Below, one piece after another: positions 50,725 through 59,474 of a stretch of DNA of 64,000 nucleotides. The stretch's first letter is position 1; each line of letters starts with the position of its first letter. Origin of the DNA: JACVRW01 sp963751835 (GTDB lineage Bacteria; Actinomycetota; Thermoleophilia; Solirubrobacterales; Thermoleophilaceae); assembly GCA_963751835.1 (NCBI GenBank), contig CAVVWD010000019.1, forward strand, positions 124,001 through 188,000, written 5' to 3'. Made by a program: the position numbers and the translations under genes. Under the pieces are notes generated by a model. The model ran no database searches and was not told the DNA's origin. It saw only the letters and a list, made by a program, of their open reading frames with translations.

Positions 50725-51859
50725 TCAGGCAGCGGCGCGCGCGGCCGGTCGCTGCCGCGGCGCCGGCGCCCGTCCCGCTCCCGCGAACTCGGGCGGCGCG
50801 ATCGCCAGGTAGTGCCCGAACGACCAGTCGACGAAGCGGCGCGACTGCATGGCGCGGAGCGCCCCGCCCAGGAGGCGCGGCGGCACGCGCGGCACCAGCC
50901 GCTGCGTGTACAGCATCCAGCGGAACTTCCACTCGTGCGCGGCCGAGAAGTCGCCGTAGCGGACCAGCGCCGAGGCGATCGACTGCCGCCCCTCGACCGC
51001 GGCGCGCAGCTCGCGCCCGCACGCGATTCCGAAGTAGAGCGCCGTCCGGATGCCCTCGGCGGTCAGCGGGAGGCAGTGGCCGGCGGAGTCGCCGACGAAG
51101 AAGACCCCGTCGTCGGTGGCCGCGCGCAGCTTGTGCGGGATCCAGTTGCCCTGGTAGCGCACCGCCTCGCGCTCGAGGTCCTCGGCCAGCAGGACCGTCG
51201 TGTCCTTGACGTGGAAGCGCGGGTCGAACGAGCCGACGCCGATGCGTAGCTCGTCGGCGGCCGGAAAGCTCCAGCCGTAGCCGGCCGGCACGTAGCGGCG
51301 GTCGATCCAGATCTCCATCTCGTCGCCGGCGCCCCAGGGGTGCACCTCGAGCCCACGCGAGAGCGGTGCGTCAGGCGGCTGAACGCCCGCGCCCAGCACC
51401 CGGCGCCAGCCGAGGGCGTCGACCACGATCGGCGCCGAAAGGTCGCCGCGATCGGTGTGAACGGTGTTGCCGCTCCGCCCGTCGACCTTCGCGGTCTCGA
51501 AGGTCGCGTCCGACTGCTCCCACAGGAGCCGGCAGAGCTCGGGGTAGTCGAAGGTGGAGAACGTCCACGGCAGCTCGAGCGTCGAGGTGCCGTGCGGGCG
51601 TGTGGATCACAAGCCGGCCGAAGGTCTGGCGGTGAGCGCCCATCAGCCCCATCACCCGCAGCCATTCGGTGGGGATGCCGCAGGCCGACGTCTGCCGCTC
51701 GCCGATCTCATAGCGGTCGATCACGAGCACGCGCGCGCCGCTTCCGGCGAGCTCACGGGCCACCGCAAGGCCCGCGAAACTCGCTCCGCAGACGAGGACA
51801 TCGTGGTCCCCCGAGAGCGATGTGCGGTCGGCGCCGCGCAAGGTGCGTCGTGTTGGCAT
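50725..51859 (-). pseudogene. FAD-dependent oxidoreductase (geranylgeranyl reductase-like), split by a 1-base insertion
   Basis: From ATG 51859: DHDVLVCGASFAGLAVAREL (FAD-binding GxGxxG variant), VLVIDRYEIGERQTSACGIP and FGRLVIHTP, then the frame is lost at 51596-51598, where a run of three G/C pairs has one too many. The next frame continues HGTSTLELPWTFSTFDYPEL, APIVVDALGWRRVLGAG, GYGWSFPAADELRIGVGSFD and VFFVGDSAGHCLPLTAEGI to the stop at 50725. Joined, it gives about 378 residues, normal for the geranylgeranyl reductase/FixC-like family. It shares its upstream region with rpsA. Confidence 0.85.
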
Positions 51860-51894
51860 TCGGTTGAGGAGGGTACCGGGGGCCGGAATGTCGC

Positions 51895-51900
51895 TAGGCT
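51895..51900 (+). promoter_or_regulatory. Putative -10 box of rpsA
   Basis: TAGGCT, 10 nt before the GTG at 51911, with no ribosome binding site between. A very short or absent leader is implied. On the opposite strand TACCCT (51875-51870) could serve the divergent flavoprotein gene. Confidence 0.4.
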
Positions 51901-51910
51901 TGTCGCCTCA

Positions 51911-53554
51911 GTGCCGGATACGCAGACGATTACTCCACCCAGAACCGTCGAGGGCTCGGGCGGGCTTCTGCTCGAGATCGACGGAGAGATAGTCCCCAAC
52001 TACGACGCGACGATCATCCCCTTCGATGAGGGGGATGTCGTGTCGGGCAAGGTGGTACGGATCGATCAGGACGAGGTCCTGGTCGACATCGGCTACAAGA
52101 GCGAGGGCGTCATCCTGCTCAACGAGCTGTCGATCCGAAAGTCGGTCGACCCGCATGACGAGGTCGAGCTCGGCGAGGAGGTCGACGCGCTCGTCCTCAC
52201 CAAGGAGGACCAGGACGGGCGTCTCCTGCTTTCGAAGAAGCGCGCCCGCTTCGAGAAGGCCTGGCGCAAGATCGAGGCCGCGGCCGAGTCCGGCGAGCCA
52301 GTCGAGGGGACCGTCATCGAGGTCGTCAAGGGCGGCCTCATCATCGACCTCGGGGTGCGCGGCTTCCTGCCCGCCTCGCTCGTCGACATCCGCCGCGTGC
52401 AGAACCTCGACGAGTTCCTCGGCACCAAGATCGAGTGCAAGGTCATCGAGCTGAACCGCTCCCGCAACAATGTCGTCCTCTCGCGCCGCGCGGTGCTCGA
52501 GGAGGAGCGCAAGGAGGTTCGCCAGCAGATCCTCGACCGCCTGCAGCCGGGCATGGTCGTGGAGGGCGCGATCTCCAACATCGTCGACTTCGGTGCGTTC
52601 GTGGACCTCGACGGCATCGACGGCCTGATCCATATCTCGGAGCTCTCGTGGTCGCACGTCAACCACCCCTCCGAGATCCTCTCGATCGGCGACGTCGTCC
52701 CGGTCAAGGTCCTCGACATCGACCGCGACCGCCAGCGCATCTCGCTGGGTCTCAAGCAGACCCAGGAGGACCCGTGGCAGCGGGTGATCGACACCTACCG
52801 GATCGGGGACGAGCTCGAGGGCAAGGTCACCAAGGTCGTGACCTTCGGCGCCTTCGTCGAGATCATGGACGGGGTCGAGGGCCTCGTGCACATCTCGGAG
52901 CTCGCCCACCACCATGTCGAGAACCCGCGCGAGATCGTCGAACCTGGGCAGGACGTGCGCGTGAAGATCCTCGAGATCGACTCGGAGCGCCGCCGGCTTT
53001 CGCTGTCGGTCAAGCGGGTCGAGGAGCAGCTTGCGCACATCAAGACGGCCGCCGCGGCCGGCGCTGCGGCAGCCGGTGCCTCCGAGGAGATCGGCGACGT
53101 GCCGGACCTCGGGCTCTCCGAGGACGTCTTCGCCGGTCCCCAGGTGAGCGGCGCCGACGACCTGCGCGCCGCGCTCTCGAGCGTGCAGACCGACGCCCCG
53201 CAGGAGGCGGCCGCGCCGGAGCCCGCGGCGCCGGAGCCCGCGGCGCCGGAGCCCGCGGCGCCGGAGCCGGCCGCACCCCCGCCCGCTGCGCCGGAGCCAG
53301 AGGCCGCTGAGCCGGAGCCCGCCGCACCGGCGCCCGCTGCGCCGGAGCCAGAGGCGGCCGAGCCGGAGCCCGCGGCGCCGGAGCCCGCCGAGCCTGAGCC
53401 GGCCGCGCCGGAGCCCGCCGCCGAGGTCGAAGCAGCGCCTGAGGCCGAAGCTGCGCCTGAGGCCGAAGCGGCGCCTGAGGCCGAGCCGGTGCCCGAGGCC
53501 GAGCCTGCCGCCGAGGAGACCGACTCCTCCGGCGACGAGCGGCCAGCCGAGTAG
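51911..53554 (+). CDS. rpsA: 30S ribosomal protein S1
   Basis: 547 residues. Four S1 RNA-binding domains: residues 40-107 (DVVSGKVVRIDQDEVLVDIG), 124-190 (VEGTVIEVVKGGLIIDLGVR), 213-281 (EGAISNIVDFGAFVDLDGID) and 298-367 (EGKVTKVVTFGAFVEIMDGV). It ends in a long Ala/Pro/Glu tail (about 430-547). Four domains are usual for actinobacteria. GTG 51911 is the start; an open frame extends upstream but lacks conservation and contains the promoter. It is followed by coaE, as in other actinobacteria. Confidence 0.96.
   Translation: MPDTQTITPPRTVEGSGGLLLEIDGEIVPNYDATIIPFDEGDVVSGKVVRIDQDEVLVDIGYKSEGVILLNELSIRKSVDPHDEVELGEEVDALVLTKEDQDGRLLLSKKRARFEKAWRKIEAAAESGEPVEGTVIEVVKGGLIIDLGVRGFLPASLVDIRRVQNLDEFLGTKIECKVIELNRSRNNVVLSRRAVLEEERKEVRQQILDRLQPGMVVEGAISNIVDFGAFVDLDGIDGLIHISELSWSHVNHPSEILSIGDVVPVKVLDIDRDRQRISLGLKQTQEDPWQRVIDTYRIGDELEGKVTKVVTFGAFVEIMDGVEGLVHISELAHHHVENPREIVEPGQDVRVKILEIDSERRRLSLSVKRVEEQLAHIKTAAAAGAAAAGASEEIGDVPDLGLSEDVFAGPQVSGADDLRAALSSVQTDAPQEAAAPEPAAPEPAAPEPAAPEPAAPPPAAPEPEAAEPEPAAPAPAAPEPEAAEPEPAAPEPAEPEPAAPEPAAEVEAAPEAEAAPEAEAAPEAEPVPEAEPAAEETDSSGDERPAE
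53211..53530 (+). repeat. Low-complexity Ala-Pro-Glu coding repeats in rpsA
   Basis: Tandem GCGCCGGAGCCC-like units (about 15 bp) encode APEPA blocks, then GAGGCCGAAGC-type units encode EAAPEAEA. They give an acidic, probably disordered tail on S1. Units near 53219-53270 are almost identical, so the copy number is likely to vary between strains. Confidence 0.85.
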
Positions 53555-53605
53555 CCCCTTGCCCAGCGGTCCCGGCCCGGGGCTCGCCGCAGCCGGAGTT
53601 CGGTA

Positions 53606-54202
53606 GTGAGCATCCCCTTCGTCGGACTGACGGGAGGCCTGGGCGCCGGCAAGTCCGAGGCGCTGCGCGCGCTGGCGGACCTGGGCGCCGCCACGCTGTC
53701 CACCGACGCCGTCGTGCACGAGCTGCTTGCGTCGGACGATCTGCGCGACGTGGTGGTCGAGCGGCTCGGCGCGGAGGTTGCCCCCGGCGGGACTCTCGAC
53801 CGTACGCGGATCGCCGAGCGCGTTTTCGGCGACGACGCCGCGCGCGCGTGGCTCGAGGGCGTGCTCTGGCCCCGCGTGGGCGAGCGAGTGGCCCGCTGGC
53901 GCGCGCAGCTCGAGAGCGCCGACCCGCGGCCGAGGGCGGCGGTCGTCGAGGTGCCGCTGCTGTTCGAGTCCGGCATGGACGCCGTCTTCGACGCCACCGT
54001 CGCCGTGATCGCCCCGGAGTCGCTTCGCGAGGAGCGGGCGGCCGCGCGCGGGCACGCCGGCCTGGCCGAGCGCGCGGGGCGCCAGCTCTCCCAGGACGAG
54101 AAGGCCGCACGCGCAAGCTTCACCGTCCGCAACGACGGCAGCCTCGATGACCTGGAGGCGGCGCTCGCGGAGGTACTCGCAAAGCTCGACGACACGTCCT
54201 GA
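53606..54202 (+). CDS. coaE: Dephospho-CoA kinase
   Basis: Last step of coenzyme A synthesis: phosphorylates dephospho-CoA. 198 residues, GTG start. P-loop GLTGGLGAGKSEAL (7-20), STDAVVHELL (the conserved D in the CoA-binding region), VVEVPLLFESGMD (LLFE motif) and the C-terminal DGSLDDLEAAL are present. It lies 51 bp after rpsA and is probably co-transcribed. Confidence 0.95.
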   Translation: MSIPFVGLTGGLGAGKSEALRALADLGAATLSTDAVVHELLASDDLRDVVVERLGAEVAPGGTLDRTRIAERVFGDDAARAWLEGVLWPRVGERVARWRAQLESADPRPRAAVVEVPLLFESGMDAVFDATVAVIAPESLREERAAARGHAGLAERAGRQLSQDEKAARASFTVRNDGSLDDLEAALAEVLAKLDDTS

Positions 54203-54286
54203 CTATCCTCAGAGGACGGGCCGCGGGACCCGAATTGCGCAAATTGCGGAGTCACCTTTCCGCAACATCGCGCTCTCTCCGAGTTC

Positions 54287-54961
54287 ATGCGGTCGCCGTC
54301 CCGTGTACTTGCAAAACTCGACCATCGTCCCTTGAGCTCTCACACCGCCCGCATCACACGTCGCCGTGCGCGCCCCAGCAGGCGCACGAGGCGGGGCCTG
54401 CTCGCCGTCGGGGTCGTCCTCGCCGCCGTAGTGGGCGCGTTCGTTACGGGGCTCGGACCGCTCGGCGAGGCCGTCCGCGAGATCACGCTCCCGCTGCGCC
54501 ACGACGACATCATCCGCCAGCAGGCAGCGGACAAGGACCTCGACTCCGCCCTGATCGCCGGCGTCATCTACGAGGAGTCCCGCTTCCGGGACCAGACCTC
54601 GCACGCGGGCGCGCGCGGCCTGATGCAGATCACGCCCGACACCGCGGACTTCATCGCCAGGCACTCCGGCGGGATCCGCTTCGAGCAGTCGGACCTCGCG
54701 ACCCCGCAGATCAACATCGCCTACGGCTCCTTCTTCCTGCGCTATCTCCTCGACCATTACGACGGCGACGAGGACGCCGCGCTGGCCGCCTACAACGCGG
54801 GCATCACCAATGTCGACGCCTGGGTCGCGAACGCCGGCGGCCCCGATGAGTTCGACGCCGACAGCCACATCCCCTACCCGGAGACGCGCGCGTACGTGAA
54901 GAACGTGCAGGAGCGCCGCGGCGAGTACCGCGAGCACTACGCCGACGAGCTCGGCTACTGA
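54287..54961 (+). CDS. Lytic transglycosylase (SLT domain), membrane-anchored
   Basis: 224 residues. A basic N-terminus and one hydrophobic anchor (GLLAVGVVLAAVVGAFVTGL, about 38-57) are followed by the goose-type SLT domain: VIYEESRFRDQTS (catalytic Glu, about 96), GARGLMQITPDTADFI and ALAAYNAGITNVDAW. It cleaves peptidoglycan outside the membrane. TTG 54332, nearer the anchor, is an alternative start. The 54203-54286 spacer shows no clear signal. Confidence 0.9.
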   Translation: MRSPSRVLAKLDHRPLSSHTARITRRRARPSRRTRRGLLAVGVVLAAVVGAFVTGLGPLGEAVREITLPLRHDDIIRQQAADKDLDSALIAGVIYEESRFRDQTSHAGARGLMQITPDTADFIARHSGGIRFEQSDLATPQINIAYGSFFLRYLLDHYDGDEDAALAAYNAGITNVDAWVANAGGPDEFDADSHIPYPETRAYVKNVQERRGEYREHYADELGY

Positions 54962-54975
54962 GCTGAGCGCCGGGC

Positions 54976-56883
54976 TCAGCGGGTGGCTTCGTCCCAGGCC
55001 GCGTACGCGCGCTCGACCGCTCGCTTGGCCTCGGCGTGACGCGCCGACGAGCGCTCGCTGCTCGTCGGGCTCGCCCAATGCGACGGGTCTGCGAGCTCGT
55101 CCTCGATCGCGCGGAGCGCCCTCTCGGCCTGCTCCACGTCGCGCTCCAGCTCGGCGACCCGCCGGAGCTGGTTCTTCGACGGGCCGGCGGGCTTCGCCCG
55201 CCGTGGGCGCCCGCCGTCTCCCCCCGAGCGCCGGCGCGCGGCGCGCTCGCTGCGCGCCCGCTCGCGGGCGCTCTCCTTCGCCGCGCGTCGCTCCTCGCGC
55301 ACGCGCGAGTACTCCGCCCAGCCGCCCTCGTAGCTGCGCAGGCGCCCGTCCTCGATTGCGATCGTGCGGGTGCCGACGGCGTCGAGGAGCGCACGATCGT
55401 GCGACACGAGCAGCACCGCGCCGTCGAACGCCAAGAGCGCGTCCTCGAGGGCCTCGCGCGCGTCGAGGTCGAGATGGTTCGTGGGCTCGTCGATGATCAG
55501 CACGTTTGCGCCCGAGCTCACCAGGATCGCCAGCGATAGCCGGCGCCGCTCGCCGCCCGACAGCCCGTCGAGCGGCTTCTCCGCCTCGTCGCCGCTGAAC
55601 AGGAAGCGCCCGAGCAGCCCGCGAGCCTTGTTCGGGGTAAGGCCGGTCGCGCGCCCCACCGCCTCGAGCACGGTGCCGCTCGAGCCGAGCTCCTCGGCAT
55701 GCTGGGTGAGGTATCCGAAGACGACGTTGTGCCCTGTCCGCAGGCGCCCGGCGTCGAGCTCCCGGCGGCCGGCGAGCGCCTCGATCACTGTGGTCTTGCC
55801 CGATCCGTTGGGGCCGACGAGCGAGACGTGCTCGCCGCGTTCGAGCCACAGCTCGCCATCCTCGACCAGCGTGCGCCCCGGCACATCGAGCCGCCCGCCC
55901 TCGAGCTCGAGCACCACCCGGCCGGTGCGCTCGGCGGTTCCGAACGAGAAGCCGAGTGAGCGGTTGTCGCGCGGATCGCGCTCGATGCGTTCCATCTTCT
56001 CGAGCCGCTTGACGCGCGACTGTGCCTGGCGTGCCTTGGTCGCCTTGTAGCGGAAGCGCTCGATGAAACGCTCCATTCGCGCGATCTCGGTCTGCTGCTT
56101 CTCGATCTGCTTGCCGAGCTGGATCTCGCGAGCAGCGGCCTCCATGCGCCAGTTGTGCCAGCTGCCGGGGAAGAACCGCGAGCGACCGGCCTCGAGCTCG
56201 AGCACCGAGGTCCCCACGGCCTCGAGGAACCAGCGGTCGTGCGCGACGAGGACCACGGCGGCGTCGAGGTCGACGAGGTAGCCCTCGAGCCACTCGAGCG
56301 ACGAGATGTCGAGGTGGTTGGTCGGCTCGTCCAGGAGCAGCAGGTCGGGGTCGGCGGCGAGCACGCGGGCGAGCGACGCGCGGGTGAGCTCGCCGCCCGA
56401 GAAGGTGTCGAGGCTCCGGTCGAGCTGGGCGTCGGCGAATCCGAGGCCGTGCAAGGGGGCGATCGCCCGCTCACGCCAGTTCCAGCCACCGGCATGCTCG
56501 AGACGCCCCTGCGCGCGCGAGTAGCGGTCGAGCAGGTCGCGGTCCTCCGGGCGCTCCGCCATCTCGCCCTCCAGCCCGCGCAGCTCCTCTTCGAGCGCCA
56601 CCAGGTCGCGGCAGCCGGCGAGCACGTAGTCGCGCACGGAGAGGCCGCGCTCCCGCGGGGGACGCTGGTCGTGCAGCGCCACCCGCGCGCCCTTCTCGAA
56701 GGCGAGCTCGCCGCCGTCGACGCCGGTCTCGCCGGCGACCATCCGCAGCAGCGTCGTCTTGCCGGCGCCGTTGCGCCCGGCGAGCGTCATGCGGTCGCCG
56801 CGCTCGAGCTTGAAGGACACGCCGCGGAACAGCGGTGTGCCCGCGATGTCCTTGTCCAGCGCCGATGCGATCACGACGGCCAT
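54976..56883 (-). CDS. ABC-F family ATPase
   Basis: 635 residues from ATG 56883, which has CATTGT 7 nt upstream. Two ABC domains without membrane segments: Walker A GRNGAGKTT (36-44), FSGGELTRASLARVL, LLLDEPTNHLD; then GPNGSGKTT, LSGGERRRLSLAIL, LIIDEPTNHLD. The inter-domain linker is basic (RFRYKATKARQAQSRVKRLE) and a coiled-coil-like C-terminal extension follows (RRVAELERDVEQAERALRAI). ABC-F proteins act on ribosomes, in translation control or antibiotic protection; which role applies here is not evident. Confidence 0.93.
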   Translation of the reverse strand: MAVVIASALDKDIAGTPLFRGVSFKLERGDRMTLAGRNGAGKTTLLRMVAGETGVDGGELAFEKGARVALHDQRPPRERGLSVRDYVLAGCRDLVALEEELRGLEGEMAERPEDRDLLDRYSRAQGRLEHAGGWNWRERAIAPLHGLGFADAQLDRSLDTFSGGELTRASLARVLAADPDLLLLDEPTNHLDISSLEWLEGYLVDLDAAVVLVAHDRWFLEAVGTSVLELEAGRSRFFPGSWHNWRMEAAAREIQLGKQIEKQQTEIARMERFIERFRYKATKARQAQSRVKRLEKMERIERDPRDNRSLGFSFGTAERTGRVVLELEGGRLDVPGRTLVEDGELWLERGEHVSLVGPNGSGKTTVIEALAGRRELDAGRLRTGHNVVFGYLTQHAEELGSSGTVLEAVGRATGLTPNKARGLLGRFLFSGDEAEKPLDGLSGGERRRLSLAILVSSGANVLIIDEPTNHLDLDAREALEDALLAFDGAVLLVSHDRALLDAVGTRTIAIEDGRLRSYEGGWAEYSRVREERRAAKESARERARSERAARRRSGGDGGRPRRAKPAGPSKNQLRRVAELERDVEQAERALRAIEDELADPSHWASPTSSERSSARHAEAKRAVERAYAAWDEATR

Positions 56884-56972
56884 CTGTCGAACAATGGTCA
56901 CACACGTTGCCGTCCCGTAACCGGGACGATGCGGCGGTGCTTCCACTCGGCTCCGTTGGGGTAAATGGGGGC

Positions 56973-57938
56973 GTGGACCCCGATCAGAGGCGCCGGCGGC
57001 GCGAGGAGGCGCGGCGGCGCACGCGGCGGCAGCGGCGGGTCGCGATCGCGTCGGTTCCGGTGCTCGCCGGGTCAGTGCTTGCCGGCGTCCTGCTGCTCGG
57101 CGGGAGCGGCGGCGAGGGTTCCGAGGCACAGGGCGCGCGCGAGCAGGAGCCGGCCGAGCTTCCGCGTGGAGGGCGCAGCATCTTCCCCGAACGGCGTGTG
57201 GTGGCCTTCTACGGCGCACCGCAGGCGCGCGAGCTGGGGGCACTCGGGATCGGCGGACCGGCGCAGGCCGCCCGCCGGCTCGAGCGTCAGGCACGACCCT
57301 ACGCCCGCCCCGGGCGGCCGGTGCTTCCGGCCTTCGAGCTGATCGCGACGATCGTCCAGTCCGATCCCGGCGAGGACGGCGACCACTCGGTCCGCCAGCC
57401 CGACCGGACGATCGGGCGCTACCTGCGCGCCGCGCGCCGGCGCGACATGCTGCTCATCCTCGACATCCAGCCCGGCTACGCGCCGTTCATGCGCGAGGTC
57501 AGGGCGCTGCGGCGCTTCCTCGAGGAGCCCGACGTCTCGCTCGCGCTCGACCCCGAGTGGAGCATGAGCCCCCCGGTCCTGCCCGGCCGGCAGATCGGCT
57601 CGACCAGCGCGTCGGTCGTGAACCAGGTCTCCGCATACGTGTCCCGAATCGTCCGCGAGCGCAGGCTGCCCGAGAAGCTGCTCGTGGTCCACCGCTTCAC
57701 CAGGGACATGATCGAGGACGAGGAGGCGCTCCGGAGACATCCGGGCGTGGCCCTGACGGTCAACGTGGACGGCTTCGGCGACCGTCCGAACAAGCGCTCG
57801 AAGTACCGCGAGTTCACGCGCGGCCGCCGCGACCGCCATCACGGCTTCAAGCTCTTCTACAGCGAGGACACGAACCTGATGCAGCCCAGTCACGTCCTGC
57901 GGCTGCGGCCGCCGCCCGAGCTGGTCGTGTACGAGTGA
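56973..57938 (+). CDS. Exported/anchored protein of unknown function
   Basis: 321 residues from GTG 56973, preceded by GTAAAT. A very basic N-terminus (RRRRREEARRRTRRQRR) and one hydrophobic segment (VAIASVPVLAGSVLAGVLLL) anchor it. The rest looks like a TIM-barrel-type domain: RRVVAFYGAPQARELGALGI, LPAFELIATI, MLLILDIQPGYAPFM, DPEWSM, LLVVHRFTRDMI, VNVDGFG. The strand-ending D/E residues resemble glycoside-hydrolase barrels, but I recognise no specific family. It is convergent with the sulfatase gene. Confidence 0.7.
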   Translation: MDPDQRRRRREEARRRTRRQRRVAIASVPVLAGSVLAGVLLLGGSGGEGSEAQGAREQEPAELPRGGRSIFPERRVVAFYGAPQARELGALGIGGPAQAARRLERQARPYARPGRPVLPAFELIATIVQSDPGEDGDHSVRQPDRTIGRYLRAARRRDMLLILDIQPGYAPFMREVRALRRFLEEPDVSLALDPEWSMSPPVLPGRQIGSTSASVVNQVSAYVSRIVRERRLPEKLLVVHRFTRDMIEDEEALRRHPGVALTVNVDGFGDRPNKRSKYREFTRGRRDRHHGFKLFYSEDTNLMQPSHVLRLRPPPELVVYE

Positions 57939-57944
57939 GGCCTG

Positions 57945-59474
57945 TCAGTCGGGCCGGGCGTCGAGGCGGGCGCGGCGCTGCAGCTCGTACACGTCGACGT
58001 CACCGCGGACGTAGCGGCCGGACGCGTCGAGCCGCGGGCGGAAGTCCCACGACGTGGGCCGGCCGGTGGCCAGCGCTTCGGCGACGATGCGCCGCTCGCG
58101 CTGGCTCTCTATCACGCGCCGCTCGAGGTCGCGGAGATCCCAGCGGGCCGCCACCTCCTCGCCGAGCGCGCGGTGCACCTCGGCGTGCGACCGGTCCTCC
58201 GCGAGGTTGACGAGCTCGCGCGGGTCCTCGGCGAGATCGAAGAGCTGGTCCGGATCGCCCTCGCAGCGGACGAGCTTGTGCGAGCCGCGGCGGATCATGA
58301 CCGCCGGCGCGGTCAGGCCCTCGGCGAGGTACTCGGACGCGACCACGCCGGTGCCGGCGGAAGCACGCCCCTCGAGCAGCGCCACGAGGCTCGACCCGTC
58401 CATGCCGGCGCCGAGCTCGCGGGCATCGGGATGGCCGGCGAGGTCCAGCAGCGTTGGCGCGAGGTCGAGCAGCGACACCGGCTCGGCAACCCGGCGCGCC
58501 GCGAGACGACCAGGGGCGGCCACGATCAGCGGCACCCGCACCGACGGCTCGAAGAACGACATCTTGTACCAGAGCCCCCGCTCGCCCAGCAGCTCGCCAT
58601 GGTCGGCGGTGAACGCGACGACGGTGCGCTCGTCGAGGCCCGCGTCACGGAGGGCCGCGAGCAGCTCGCCGATGCGCTCGTCGACATAGCTGATCGCGGC
58701 GTAGTAGGCGTGCCGCGCGTTCCGGATCTGCTGGTCGGTGAGCGCGGCGTCGTCGATGCCGATCATCTCCCGGAGGCGCCGGCTGTGCGGGTCTGCCTCG
58801 GCCAGGGCCGGCGCCGGCACGGCTGGAAGGTCGATCGCGTCCGGCGCGTAGCGGTCCCAGTAGCGCCCGCGCACCTCCCAGGGGTCGTGCGGATGGGTGA
58901 ACGAGACGACGAGGAAGAACGGCTCGGGCGTTCGCCCGCGCGCGAGGTCGAAGACCTTCCGCACGGCCGCGAAAGCGACCTCGTCGTCGTAGTCCTGCTG
59001 GAGGCTCGCCTCGCAGCGGCCCGGCCGGAGGACGCTCTCCATCGTGTGGTACCAGGCGAGCTGCTCGCCGGGCGGACTGGACCAATCGGGCGTCCAGTCG
59101 AAGCCGGCCGGATAGATCTCGGGCGTGAGCCGCTCCTCGAACCCGTGCAGCTGATCCGGGCCGACGAAGTGCATCTTGCCGGCGACAGACGTGGCATAGC
59201 CCTGGGCGCGAAGATGGTGCGCGACGGTCGCCGCCGCTGCCGGGAGCTCCGCCCCGTTGTCGTAGACGCCGGTCCGCGAGGGAAGCCGGCCGGTGAGCAC
59301 CGAGGCGCGCGACGGCGCGCACAGGGGCGAGGCGCAGTGGGCGCTCTCGAACACCACGCCGTCGCGAGCGAGCGCCGAGATCGCGGGCGACTGGACGACG
59401 GGGTGCCCGTACACGGGCAGCCAGCCGGCCGCCAGCTGGTCCACCATGATCAGCAGCAGGTTCGGGCGGGTCAC
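57945..59474 (-). CDS. Sulfatase, choline-sulfatase-like
   Basis: 509 residues, GTG start. Alkaline-phosphatase-fold sulfatase: LLLIMVDQLAAGW (metal Asp12), formylglycine motif CAPSRASVLTGR (Cys52), AGKMHFVGPDQLHGFEERL, FTHPHDPWEV and TADHGELLGERGLWYKMSFF. The C-terminus (VAEALATGRPTSWDFRPRLD, DVYELQRRARLD) matches the extension typical of choline-sulfatases, so release of choline from choline-O-sulfate is the leading guess. It overlaps the enoyl-CoA hydratase-like gene and is last in an operon with a peptide-type ABC importer. Confidence 0.88.
   Translation of the reverse strand: MTRPNLLLIMVDQLAAGWLPVYGHPVVQSPAISALARDGVVFESAHCASPLCAPSRASVLTGRLPSRTGVYDNGAELPAAAATVAHHLRAQGYATSVAGKMHFVGPDQLHGFEERLTPEIYPAGFDWTPDWSSPPGEQLAWYHTMESVLRPGRCEASLQQDYDDEVAFAAVRKVFDLARGRTPEPFFLVVSFTHPHDPWEVRGRYWDRYAPDAIDLPAVPAPALAEADPHSRRLREMIGIDDAALTDQQIRNARHAYYAAISYVDERIGELLAALRDAGLDERTVVAFTADHGELLGERGLWYKMSFFEPSVRVPLIVAAPGRLAARRVAEPVSLLDLAPTLLDLAGHPDARELGAGMDGSSLVALLEGRASAGTGVVASEYLAEGLTAPAVMIRRGSHKLVRCEGDPDQLFDLAEDPRELVNLAEDRSHAEVHRALGEEVAARWDLRDLERRVIESQRERRIVAEALATGRPTSWDFRPRLDASGRYVRGDVDVYELQRRARLDARPD

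Noticed and set aside
53211..53530. CRISPR-like or minisatellite array
   Set aside because: The repeats are contiguous, in frame and encode the APEPA tail of ribosomal protein S1. There are no spacers.
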